A stretch of DNA of 64,000 nt from SZUA-36 sp963749115 (GTDB lineage: Bacteria; Pseudomonadota; Gammaproteobacteria; Xanthomonadales; SZUA-36). This document shows positions 55,686-64,000 of this stretch, in pieces (the stretch's first letter is position 1; every line of letters begins with the position of its first letter). The DNA lies in contig CAVVLP010000012.1 of NCBI GenBank assembly GCA_963749115.1, positions 28,469 to 92,468 on the forward strand, in the 5' to 3' direction. Under the pieces are notes generated by a model that saw only the letters and a list, made by a program, of their open reading frames with translations, was not told the origin of the DNA and searched no databases. Made by a program: the position numbers and the translations under genes.

Positions 55686-55711
55686 CTACCACGGTAGGGC
55701 TACCACGGTAG
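55686..55711. repeat. Two tandem copies of the palindrome CTACCACGGTAG
   Basis: The 12-bp palindrome-like hairpin CTACC-AC-GGTAG occurs at 55686-55697 and again at 55700-55711 with a GG spacer. It lies between the convergent MOSC and URO-D-like genes. It could be a protein-binding site or part of a terminator; nothing else supports either. Confidence 0.45.
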
Positions 55712-55822
55712 GGGACGCTGAGGTGGGTACAGACGTAAGGTACTGCATGGCCTTGGCGCCTATGCAGATTAGTAGTCAAGCCCAAAGAGAGGCCTTCATT
55801 CTGCAACCCGTCGAAAAAGGTT

Positions 55823-56981
55823 TTACTTCAATGGGTAGTAACCAAACTCCTCCACCGCATCCACCATGGCAAGCACGTTTTCAGGCGGAACATCGTTCAT
55901 TACCGTGTGCACCGCGCCGATCATGCAGCCACCACCCGGACCCAAGGCCTGTATCACACGACGCACTTCCTCGCGTACCTGGGCAACGGTGCCGTGTGGC
56001 AAGATTCGATGTGAATCGATACCGCCGCAAAAAACAATGTTATTTCCATAATGCTTCTTGAGGGAAAGCAAATCCGACATTTTGCCTGCCGATGTTTGAA
56101 TCGGATTCAGTATATCGACACCGATCTCAATGAAGTCACCGATCAGGGGTTCCACGTCACCATCGGAGTGAAACAGCACCTTGGCCTTGGTCCTGGCCTT
56201 GATGAAACTGATGAAATCCGCATGTACCGGCTTAAGGATTTCCCTGTACATTTTCGGTGATATCATCAGGCTTTCCTGGGTTCCCAGGTCATCTCCGATC
56301 TTGATGATATCCACGTTGTCACCGAGTTGCTCGAGGAAGGGACCCATCAGCTGCTTACAATAAAACGCGATCTTCTCTAACAGGGCACGTGCGAAATCGC
56401 GATCCATGGCCATATTCATCAGGAAGACTTCCATACCCTGCATCGCGTGGGCCCTTTCGAATGGAAACAACAGCCACGGCGTAGCCAGGATTGCAAACTG
56501 ATTCTCCTCAGCGAGTAAGCGGGCCTGCTCCTTCACATGGGCAATCCGGCTTGGATCACTCATATCCGGCCAACCCGTGGTAAGACTCAAGATCTTCCAC
56601 TGTTCGTGCTGTTGAAATCGGATGGATTCCCGGATACCAGTCACCGGGGGTGGTTTCAATCTGACCACCGCCCCATGAATCTATACAATCACTGTGGGCT
56701 TCGCGCTCACGATTGCGTTGGCGTACTTCTACAGGCTCCAGGTCAAGCACTCCACGAACATCACTGCGCAGACGAAGCATTGTTTCTTCATCACAGTCCG
56801 CGGTTCCGAGTTCGGGCCAGTCATAAAGGTAATTGTCCGGAGCCTGTATACCGGCGATTTTCTTGATGCCCTGGTAGGGTTTCATTTTTATACCGGTGGC
56901 ATTGCTGACACCGATGACAAGGGGGATGCGATCGGGTTGCCCATGGTTGATGGTGGTCAACACACGTTCCCGGGATGTCAT
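55823..56981 (-). CDS. Uroporphyrinogen decarboxylase-like protein, frameshifted
   Basis: Starts MTSRERVLTTINHGQPDRIP, the usual opening of URO-D-superfamily proteins. One indel near 56577 breaks the frame; corrected, it reads VEDLESY...GWPDMSDPSR and continues to 55823 with FIKARTKAKVLFHSDGDVEP, GVDILNPIQTSA and VFCGGIDSHRILPHG. The joined length is about 385 residues. The sequence resembles the methyltransferase-like/unknown branch of the superfamily (MtaA/CmuA-like) more than HemE. No corrinoid partner is adjacent. Confidence 0.82.
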
Positions 56982-57012
56982 GTTTGCACTCAACGATCGA
57001 ATCCGCCGTATT

Positions 57013-57381
57013 TCAGTTCAATATCACGCTCTTCTCGTAGTGCATTGGCTGTTTCTTGAATATCAGGTTCAATTCCCTGTCATAACTGAAGACAATGGTG
57101 ATCCTGCCATTTCTTTCCTTGACGGTGAAACTGTCCGTCATATCATTCATTTCATTGACCTGCAGCAGGCTGATAAGCCTGGCTTCAGCAGCCTGCGCAC
57201 TGCTTATAGGAGTTGTCCTTCGCGTGCTATCAATGGTTTGCAATATGGAATCAATGGCCTTGGATTCCATTAACTGCGGCACGTACTGGATACCGACATA
57301 GACAGCAAAAACCAGAATCGCGAGCATGACAATGTTGCCAAATGCAGACGCACCTTTTTGTTGTACTGGAAATCTGTTCAT
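57013..57381 (-). CDS. DUF4845 family membrane protein
   Basis: 122-residue protein with an N-terminal TM helix (ASAFGNIVMLAILVFAVYVG) preceded by QQKG, and a small periplasmic domain (ERNGRITIVFSYDRELNLIF). This is the DUF4845 pattern. In many gammaproteobacteria it sits between lepB and rnc, but here it stands beside a URO-D-like gene. Function unknown. Confidence 0.8.
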   Translation of the reverse strand: MNRFPVQQKGASAFGNIVMLAILVFAVYVGIQYVPQLMESKAIDSILQTIDSTRRTTPISSAQAAEARLISLLQVNEMNDMTDSFTVKERNGRITIVFSYDRELNLIFKKQPMHYEKSVILN

Positions 57382-57440
57382 ACCGGTCTCTCCTTCTGTT
57401 AGCGTCTTAACTTAAATCAAAAAACCATCACACGGCACGC

Positions 57441-59351
57441 TTACCAGGCGATTCCATAGTCATCACCATAGTCACTGGCGCCACCCCACATGCTGCCGTT
57501 TTCCGGGTCAAAGTAAATTGCGGTAATCGGACTGTACGGACGCTTATCCGCCTCCACTTTATAACCCATGTGACCCAACTCGCTACGCACCCACTCCGGC
57601 AGCATTGGCGATACTGAAAGACGACCGGGCTCGGATTTATGTGCGCCGAATGAGCTTTGCATCTGGTAGCTGGTGAAGTTCGGTGCTTCTGCGGCCTGCT
57701 GCACATTCATATCAAATTCCACCATGTTCAGAAAAAACTGCAACAGGTTCTGGTCCTGGGTGTCACCACCCTGTACGGAAAAAGCCATCATTGGCTTGCC
57801 GTCCTTAAGCGCAATACTGGGTGTGAGGGTGGCACGTGGCCGTTGGCCGGGTTGAACGACATTGAACGGGTTCATTGTTTCCGTCAGCACAAAACTCTGC
57901 ATGCGCTGGCTCAGACCGACACCGGTTGAGCCTGCGATAAAGGCCGGAATCCAACCGCCACTGGGCGTGATCGAGACCACCCAGCCTTCCGCATCTGCCG
58001 CCTGGATCGAGGTTGTACCTGCCAGGAAGCTCTCATCCGCGCTCATCTGCATGGCCTGTTGAAAGCTATCGGCGCCCTCGGCTTCTGCGGTGGGTGGGAT
58101 GGGACTCCAGTTCTTTAACAGTTCAACAAAAGGGTTTTTTTCACCCTGGAACGGGTACGGATCGCCAGGACGGGTTTCAGGATTGTTCTGCTTTGGATCC
58201 ATGCTTGCCCGTCTTTGCTCCGCATACTTTTTAGAAAGCAAACCTGCAACCGGTTCCACCGGCGGCACGTAGGGGTCGCCATAGTAAAAATCACGGTCAG
58301 CAAAAGCCAGGTTCATCGCCTGGTACAGGGTGTGGATATAACGCGCACTGTTGTAACCCATGCTCTTCAGGTCAATTTTTTCCAGGATATTCAAAGCCTG
58401 CAATAAAACCGGCCCCTGCACCCAGGTGGTCAGTTTGTAGACATCAATACCCTTGTAATTGGTGGAGACCGGTTCCTCGATATGCACCTGCCACTTGTCC
58501 AGGTCTTCAAGCGTGAACAATCCACCATACTCCCGTGAACTGCGGACGATCTCCGCGGCGATATCACCGCGGTAAAAACGGTCATAGGCTGCATAAATAG
58601 CCTGTTTACGGGACTTGCCGGCAGCCAGTGCCTGCGCTTCTGTTTCGACCAGCTTTTGTAATGTCGCCAGTAAATCGGCCTGGCGAAACATTTCGCCTGC
58701 CACCGGTGCCGCGCGTTGTGCCGGATCGTCATCATTTGCATGGGGAAGGAAAACCGCTCTGGAATAAGACCATTGCGAAATGACTTCCCGCCGCCGTTCG
58801 ATATTATCGGCCTGGACACCTTCAATGGGATAACCCTCGGCCATCTGCATGGACGGTGCCAGCACTTCCGCCAGGCTTAACTTGCCATACTCAGCCAGCA
58901 TCACCATCAGACCGCCGGGCGTGCCGGGAGTGACGGCCGCCAATGGACCGTACTCGGGCGGGTAAACCATGCCCTGCTCCTGAAAGAATTCAGCGGTCGC
59001 GCCGCTGGGTGCCACACCCAGGGCGTTGATACCTTTGACTTCGCCGGTATGAGGGTTGTAAATGAGCGCCTGGGTTTCACCACCCCAGCCCAACGTATCC
59101 CACATCGTCGAGGTGGCAGCCAGCATCGCACAGGCTGCATCCACCGCGTTGCCGCCCCGGGTAAACGTCATCGCCCCTGCAGTCGCCGCCAGCGGTTTGC
59201 CGGTGACGGCAACCCAGTGTTTGCCATGCAGCACGGGTTTTACTGTTTTTTGTGCATTCGCAGCACTGGTAAAACATAGCAGCGTTGCAACACAGGTAAT
59301 CGTCAGGGTGAACCTACGAAAAGTAAAGATGGGACGGCGCGAGAGAAACAT
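57441..59351 (-). CDS. Gamma-glutamyltransferase family protein
   Basis: 636-residue exported Ntn-hydrolase that would self-cleave before the nucleophile Thr in LAGTTSIQAADAEGWVV (about residue 430). The large-subunit markers GGNAVDAACAMLAATS, GWGGETQALIYN and TPGGLMVMLAEYG are present, and the small subunit has FVLTETMNPF and ATLTPSIALKDGKPMMAFSVQGGD. It would act on glutathione or gamma-glutamyl peptides in the periplasm. The ATG at 59351 has AAAGGG seven bases upstream and starts directly at a signal peptide; the frame opens 69 nt earlier. Confidence 0.9.
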   Translation of the reverse strand: MFLSRRPIFTFRRFTLTITCVATLLCFTSAANAQKTVKPVLHGKHWVAVTGKPLAATAGAMTFTRGGNAVDAACAMLAATSTMWDTLGWGGETQALIYNPHTGEVKGINALGVAPSGATAEFFQEQGMVYPPEYGPLAAVTPGTPGGLMVMLAEYGKLSLAEVLAPSMQMAEGYPIEGVQADNIERRREVISQWSYSRAVFLPHANDDDPAQRAAPVAGEMFRQADLLATLQKLVETEAQALAAGKSRKQAIYAAYDRFYRGDIAAEIVRSSREYGGLFTLEDLDKWQVHIEEPVSTNYKGIDVYKLTTWVQGPVLLQALNILEKIDLKSMGYNSARYIHTLYQAMNLAFADRDFYYGDPYVPPVEPVAGLLSKKYAEQRRASMDPKQNNPETRPGDPYPFQGEKNPFVELLKNWSPIPPTAEAEGADSFQQAMQMSADESFLAGTTSIQAADAEGWVVSITPSGGWIPAFIAGSTGVGLSQRMQSFVLTETMNPFNVVQPGQRPRATLTPSIALKDGKPMMAFSVQGGDTQDQNLLQFFLNMVEFDMNVQQAAEAPNFTSYQMQSSFGAHKSEPGRLSVSPMLPEWVRSELGHMGYKVEADKRPYSPITAIYFDPENGSMWGGASDYGDDYGIAW

Positions 59352-59445
59352 GGGCGAACCCTTTTGAAGTGAGTCGACAAGGATAGCAAATGCTTTGCGC
59401 CCGGTCAGTTTCCTTTTCAATTATTCTATCGTGGTGTTTAGCCGT

Positions 59446-61533
59446 TTAAAGTGGGTCGCGTTTCCCGGCACACAGATCATACGCCGTGCAAAACTGAATA
59501 AACGCCGGCTCGGCATAACCCCTGTCCTGAAGATAGGCAACCTGCCGAACCGCCTGCTCAAGGTCACCCGCAATGACAAACTCTTTTGCCGTGGCCTGGG
59601 CATCTTCACAACTCCTGAGCGCACCTGTTGTAACGGGCTCGGGTTCAGACCCCGCCGGAAAATCCGCAAGGCTGTCATCACCATGAATCTCCCACCACAG
59701 GAACCGCATCTCTTTGAGCATTACATGGTCTGAAGTACCTTGCTTGCGGTGTTCAGAACCGGTCAATTGCAGATCCAATGCCTTTTGAAGTTGAGCAGTC
59801 GCTTCAGCCGTTTTTCCCAGGTGAGTGCTGACTCTTGCGAAAGACAGCTGGAAATCGACACAAGTTTGCCGGTTTTCCTCGTTTTGTTCTGCGAAGCCGC
59901 TGTCCGCTCCAATTTTTGACTCGAGCTCTGACATCAGCGCATATGCCTCGTCAAACCGACCCATTCCGCCCATCAGCTTGGCAAGTCTCAATTGCCGGTG
60001 GTAGATTTCCAGTGGGTAAAGAACATTGCTCGGATCTGCTGCAGACATCTGTTCCAGAATCGAAATGGTCAAGCGCAGGTTTTGCTCGGCCTGGTCCAGC
60101 CCACCTGTACGGGTCTGGATCGTGGCCATACCCGAAACCGCGTATGCGTAACGTCTCTTGAGGTCATTGTCACCTGGATCCGAGCGGGATAAGGACTCAG
60201 CCAGTTGCCGTACTTTTTTCCTCAATGCCATCGCATCTTCAAGATTACAGGCATCTAACTGCGCGTCGGCGGCCCAGGCCAGCGTGTTTGCATAGTGACT
60301 CGAATAAGCGGTGTCAACCGGCGCTAACTGCATGGCTTTTTCTATCAAGGCGATAGCTTCTGACATGTGCGCAAGAGATTCCTGATTCACACCCATACCA
60401 CTTTCCAACTGTACTGCAGCCAAGTTATTGTGCGAATATGATCGTTCCATGATCCAGTCGAGGTTCTCTGGATCGATTTTCAGCAGTTCGCCGTTTATTT
60501 GATGATTTTTTTGAAAAGCAAGCCGGGATTGCGCGTAATTGCCTTGCTTAAGATAGAAGTCTCCAATATAGAACTCGGCGAGGCCTAATTCATAAAGCAG
60601 ATCGGTTTGCCCCGGTGATCTGCTTGATAAACCCGACAATAGGTCACGTGACTGCAATAGCGCTGAAAGGGCTTCATCCGGCTTACCTTGCAACTCGCTC
60701 ACGCGGCCTACCTGTCTCAGGGTCAGGGCGACTCTCTGCCCGGTTTCAGCTGTCAGCTTGTCCGGATCCAGATCCTGAAAATGCCTGGAAGCCTCGGTGG
60801 CTATCAGCGCAAGTGTTTCAAGATCGGTTTCAGACCGCAGTTTTTCGCCAAGATCAACAATAAAGGTGGCCATTTGCTCGGCAATATCACGTTCATACTG
60901 CCTGGAAACCTGCGCGACCATCGTCATCACCACCAGTGCCAGCGCCATCACGAAACCGAAAACGGCGGCGGCCATGACTTTTCGACGTCGCTGCAAGTCC
61001 CGTTGCCGAAGTTCATCGAGCCGGATACCCAGCAGACCCGCTATCAGCTTGAGTTTTGCAAGCCGCTTGCCATCCGCCCATTTACGGGCATCCGCAGCCA
61101 GTGGTTCAAATGGTTGCTTCTCCATGCCTGCAAAAAGGGCTGGGGGGAAACAACACTTTTCTGCGGGCTCAGTCTCGGGATCACCATCGACGATCAGGCA
61201 AAAGATTCTTTCGCCCTGCCTTGTCGATCGAAACTTACGAATCTCCTCGTTGACCCAGTGTGACTTCGCTGCATCGGGCGAACAAATAACGATCAGCGAT
61301 TCCGAGCTATCCAGTGCTTCGGTGATTCGTTTGCTTAAATCACGGGCGGCGGATAAATCTTCGCGATCCCTGAAGACAGGGTTGATACGTGCAGGAATAT
61401 CACCGGAACGCCCCGGTTTACCCACCAGTCTGCGTGGGATGCGATATGACTCGAGGGCGTTGTGCAGCCATTTTGCCCAGGCTTCATCCTGATGGCTGTA
61501 ACTTATAAACGCCTTGTAGCGAAGCTCAGCCAA
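59446..61533 (-). CDS. TIR domain - TM - TPR protein
   Basis: 695-residue protein. Residues 1-150 are a TIR domain: YKAFISYSHQDEAWAKWLH, NPVFRDREDLSA and SHWVNEEIRKF, where the Glu lies where NADase TIR domains carry their catalytic Glu. A TM helix follows near residues 190-215 (AAAVFGFVMALALVVMTMV). The rest is a helical TPR-like region facing the other side of the membrane. It could be signalling or NAD-consuming defence; neither is proven. It is encoded 54 bp after the gene at 61588 on the same strand. Confidence 0.88.
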   Translation of the reverse strand: MAELRYKAFISYSHQDEAWAKWLHNALESYRIPRRLVGKPGRSGDIPARINPVFRDREDLSAARDLSKRITEALDSSESLIVICSPDAAKSHWVNEEIRKFRSTRQGERIFCLIVDGDPETEPAEKCCFPPALFAGMEKQPFEPLAADARKWADGKRLAKLKLIAGLLGIRLDELRQRDLQRRRKVMAAAVFGFVMALALVVMTMVAQVSRQYERDIAEQMATFIVDLGEKLRSETDLETLALIATEASRHFQDLDPDKLTAETGQRVALTLRQVGRVSELQGKPDEALSALLQSRDLLSGLSSRSPGQTDLLYELGLAEFYIGDFYLKQGNYAQSRLAFQKNHQINGELLKIDPENLDWIMERSYSHNNLAAVQLESGMGVNQESLAHMSEAIALIEKAMQLAPVDTAYSSHYANTLAWAADAQLDACNLEDAMALRKKVRQLAESLSRSDPGDNDLKRRYAYAVSGMATIQTRTGGLDQAEQNLRLTISILEQMSAADPSNVLYPLEIYHRQLRLAKLMGGMGRFDEAYALMSELESKIGADSGFAEQNEENRQTCVDFQLSFARVSTHLGKTAEATAQLQKALDLQLTGSEHRKQGTSDHVMLKEMRFLWWEIHGDDSLADFPAGSEPEPVTTGALRSCEDAQATAKEFVIAGDLEQAVRQVAYLQDRGYAEPAFIQFCTAYDLCAGKRDPL

Positions 61534-61587
61534 GCTGCACCCGTCCCTTTTCAGCTTGCCGGAAAACGGTAACGACCGGGCTTAGCC

Positions 61588-62214
61588 CTAACGTCTTCCC
61601 CTGTTTTCAACCGGTGGATCAAGTGTCAAACAGGGTTCAGATTCAGATTCAGATTCAGTTTTACATACCTGGATGTTGTAAAAATAATCCCTTCTGATCG
61701 TGTTCTGATCAAACAGGAAAAACGACCTGAGGGAATCATCCCCCAGTAGCGTCAGGTCGACCTGGCCGGATTTAGGGGTAAGAAGTATTTTATCGCCCTG
61801 TTCATTATTCATGATGAAAAACTCCAGACGCTCGTTACGGTCCAGATTAACGGGGCAACTGTTCGTGATTTTGTCCAGACCCGGGCAAATAGTGAATTGA
61901 TTCAACACCCAGTCATCATCCTGGTTATCAAACGTAAACTTGACCAGCCCCGCAAAGCCCCTCTTCACCTTGATGCAATTCTTCTTGTTGGTGTTCTTGC
62001 ATTTTTTGAGGTTAGGATCAGTGCCATCGGTTATTGAAGTAATCACCAGTTCATCACCTGCAGTATTGATTTTAAACGTGACCTCAGGAGCAATTGTAAG
62101 CTTGGCGATTGTCGTGTCTGAGAGACTGATTAAGCCCTTGGATGCCAATAAAAAAGTGATGCCCGCTGCAGCAATTACGACACCCACTAAAAAAACTATC
62201 CGCCTGATATTCAT
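61588..62214 (-). CDS. Membrane-anchored protein of unknown function, upstream of the TIR gene
   Basis: 208-residue protein with one N-terminal TM helix (IVFLVGVVIAAAGITFLLAS) and an exported beta-rich domain with several cysteines (KKCKNTNKKNC, FTICPGLDKITNSCPVN, VCKTES...PCLTL). A (TCAGAT)n run at 61638-61658 encodes alternating Ser-Glu near the C-terminus and may vary in length. I do not recognise the family. It probably forms a two-gene operon with the TIR-TPR gene, so a sensor or partner role is conceivable. Confidence 0.6.
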   Translation of the reverse strand: MNIRRIVFLVGVVIAAAGITFLLASKGLISLSDTTIAKLTIAPEVTFKINTAGDELVITSITDGTDPNLKKCKNTNKKNCIKVKRGFAGLVKFTFDNQDDDWVLNQFTICPGLDKITNSCPVNLDRNERLEFFIMNNEQGDKILLTPKSGQVDLTLLGDDSLRSFFLFDQNTIRRDYFYNIQVCKTESESESEPCLTLDPPVENRGRR

Positions 62215-62420
62215 AATGTTATTCCCGTGATTTTGTTGTTATACCTGAGGCCTGACGACCTCCACCAGGCGGGTAAAACCATCGCATCCCTTCCGGGCTA
62301 CCAACCAGGACCTGAAGTTAAAAAGCGTGGATCGAAATGACCTTACAGTCATTCTATCCAAACTGCTTCGATATTAGCATAGTGCTTAGTAAATTTTATT
62401 TCAAAATGAACATCCTGGCA

Positions 62421-64000
62421 TCAGAAAGTTGATGCAGCCAGGCTTACATCTGCCTGTGCCCAGATTTTGTCAAAACGTTTCTGAAACTCCGTTGCATCTT
62501 TACCCTGCGCGTTAAGCGCCTGGATCAGCCCGAACAATGACCAGCCGTTTCTTGGATATTGCTGAAGATCAGCGCGATACACTTCTTCGGCGCCGGCAGC
62601 ATCACCGGAAGTCAATAACGCCCTGCCAAGGGTATGCCGTGTCGGGTAATACCAGAAGGGTGGCTCGGTATAGGGTAGTTCATCCTGGGTTTCGACAGCA
62701 GTCCAAAAGTGCCCGATCGCCTCCTCATAATCCTCCTCGGCCATCGATATTTCTCCGAGTATCAGTGCATCCGCAATGGTCAGCAACATTGTTGCCGGGT
62801 AATAGATGGTGTCAAGGAATGTAACGTCTGTAGCATCGCGCAACGACGTGAATGTTTCGTGCTCGGCCCTGGCCGCTACAAGATCACCCTTGCGCGCATA
62901 GGCTGTGGCCCTGACGTAATGCCATATAGCATTCGAGTATTCCAGATTTTCAGGTGGTTGCGGCTCGGCCAGCACTTCGTCCCAGTGCCCGAATTGAGTC
63001 AGTGCCAGTAAAGGGATCGTGTTGAAGAACTCTACACCGGGAAATTCATCAATCATTTCCAGGCGCACATTCGCTGCCACCTTGCGCGCCGCTTCAATGG
63101 CAACAGCACTGCGCCCTTCCATGCTCGATGCCGCCCACAGGAAATGAATGTTATGCGGGTAATAGGCCGCTGGATAAAAACCCTGTGCATTGCAGGCGGC
63201 GATATACTCTTCATCTACCGCGGCCGCCCTGACGTTGGCTGCCGACGCATCGGCGTAGCGTCCTACCCGCCAGTATATGTGTGCCGGCATATGCACGAGG
63301 TGACCGGCGCCCGGCACCAGGCCGGTCAGCCTGTCTGCAGGTCCTTCCGCGCGGTCAGGTTGTGATGATGCTTCAACCGCATGTATGTATAGATGGATTG
63401 CGAGCGGATGCCGGGGTGAGCGTTCGAGCACTGTTTCGAGCGCATTGAGGACTTCAACCGTCAGCGGCTTCGGGTTTTCCGGATCGAGCCAATAGTCCCA
63501 GGGCATCGTGTTCATCATTGATTCTGCGAACAACGAGGCGGCATCATCATCATCCGGGTACTTTTGGTGCAGGTTGCGCATCGAGTTTACGTAGGCTTCA
63601 TCCAATGGCTCGCGTGGGGTCGATGGATCGCCGTTATAGCGCGTTGCAAGCGCCTCGATATAATCACGTTCCGCTTCGCTGACCTTGTGTTTCAAAGCGA
63701 CGGCTTTCTGGATGGCAGCGAAGGCTTTTATTCTTTCGTCATCACTCATAATGGCTTTGCCGTTACTCGTGACGTTTATATTCGGGCCAAGCGCGAGGGC
63801 TTCACCCCAAAAACACATCGCACAGCCCGGATCGAGTGTTTGTGCAGCACGGAATGAGCGCGCTGATTCCGCGTGGTTGAATGCGAAGTCAATCACCAGC
63901 CCCTGGTTAAAATAGAGCTGTGCTTCAGGGTTCGCGGTGGTGACGGGGTGCTCGTGACTACCCATACCGGCAAATAATGGTGCACCCGCCCGGGCTGCCA
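62421..64000 (-). CDS. TPR-repeat protein, start outside window
   Basis: Open to base 64000, where the frame still reads APLFAGMGSHEHPVTTANPE, so the N-terminus (probably a signal peptide) is missing. More than 520 residues are visible. The start region AQLYFNQGLVIDFAFNHAESARSFRAAQTLDPGCAMCFWGEALALG is a TPR pair of a type common in large exported or periplasmic proteins. HIYWRVGRYADASAAN and the C-terminal GDAAGAEEVYRADLQQYPRNGWSLFGL are further repeats. No enzymatic motif is seen. Function unknown. Confidence 0.8.
   Translation of the reverse strand, partial: AARAGAPLFAGMGSHEHPVTTANPEAQLYFNQGLVIDFAFNHAESARSFRAAQTLDPGCAMCFWGEALALGPNINVTSNGKAIMSDDERIKAFAAIQKAVALKHKVSEAERDYIEALATRYNGDPSTPREPLDEAYVNSMRNLHQKYPDDDDAASLFAESMMNTMPWDYWLDPENPKPLTVEVLNALETVLERSPRHPLAIHLYIHAVEASSQPDRAEGPADRLTGLVPGAGHLVHMPAHIYWRVGRYADASAANVRAAAVDEEYIAACNAQGFYPAAYYPHNIHFLWAASSMEGRSAVAIEAARKVAANVRLEMIDEFPGVEFFNTIPLLALTQFGHWDEVLAEPQPPENLEYSNAIWHYVRATAYARKGDLVAARAEHETFTSLRDATDVTFLDTIYYPATMLLTIADALILGEISMAEEDYEEAIGHFWTAVETQDELPYTEPPFWYYPTRHTLGRALLTSGDAAGAEEVYRADLQQYPRNGWSLFGLIQALNAQGKDATEFQKRFDKIWAQADVSLAASTF

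Noticed and set aside
1..64000. CRISPR array, tRNA, rRNA, prophage or integron
   Set aside because: No regular direct-repeat array, no tRNA-like cloverleaf and no phage structural or integrase gene was seen on reading through.

Overview
The window looks like chromosomal DNA of a free-living gammaproteobacterium of about 50% GC. The evidence is csrA, hflK-hflC, a FabY-type ketoacyl synthase, an IPTL-CTERM protein, sigma-54 promoters and many exported peptidases and lipoproteins. A marine or sediment lineage is a guess. I saw no rRNA, tRNA, CRISPR array or prophage.

Layout. 1-9 kb: truncated sulfatase, DUF4239 and DUF502 membrane proteins around a small MITE, an MscS channel, a decayed HAD fragment, two exported proteins. 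9-16 kb: DJ-1/PfpI protein, ChrR-like cupin, csrA, a MacAB-type efflux set, a LEA-like lipoprotein. 16-23 kb: a spermidine synthase/transporter pair and a heavily frameshifted beta-propeller gene. 23-36 kb: M28 peptidase, parDE, HAD hydrolase, M20 amidohydrolase, serine hydrolase, pirin, BLUF photoreceptor, HMG-CoA reductase, DPP-IV peptidase. 37-50 kb: hflKC, LEA-like lipoprotein, prolyl oligopeptidase, NPP phosphodiesterase, PPK2, FabY and two paralogous membrane proteins with repeated upstream DNA. 50-64 kb: DUF456, YjbQ, a COG2403 GTPase, an EEP nuclease, MOSC, URO-D-like, gamma-glutamyltransferase, a TIR-TPR operon and a truncated TPR protein.

The most interesting signal lies in the gaps. 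Three intergenic regions (near 15.8, 37.0 and 41.1 kb) carry the same promoter on the minus strand. Each has a palindrome TGACNRTTATNGTCA, then an IHF-like box, then a sigma-54 -24/-12 element (TTGGCAYG-N4-YTGK), with the palindrome centre 131-134 bp from the -12 in all three. Each drives a short ORF whose ribosome binding site can be folded into a helix made of different bases in each copy. Two of the regions, plus a promoterless third (49.7 kb), share a conserved leader of about 170 nt with common stems; two copies precede paralogous one-TM proteins. csrA has its own sigma-54 promoter (TGGCTCG-N4-TTGCA) with related upstream motifs, so csrA and the small-ORF/RNA modules may form one regulon.

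Many conserved genes (hflK, hflC, pirin, URO-D-like, HAD and others) are broken by single-base indels that restore frame at once when corrected. This looks more like uncorrected long-read error than biology; genes marked frameshifted should be read that way. The beta-propeller locus is different: besides many indels it holds a diverged tandem duplication, so it is probably truly decayed.
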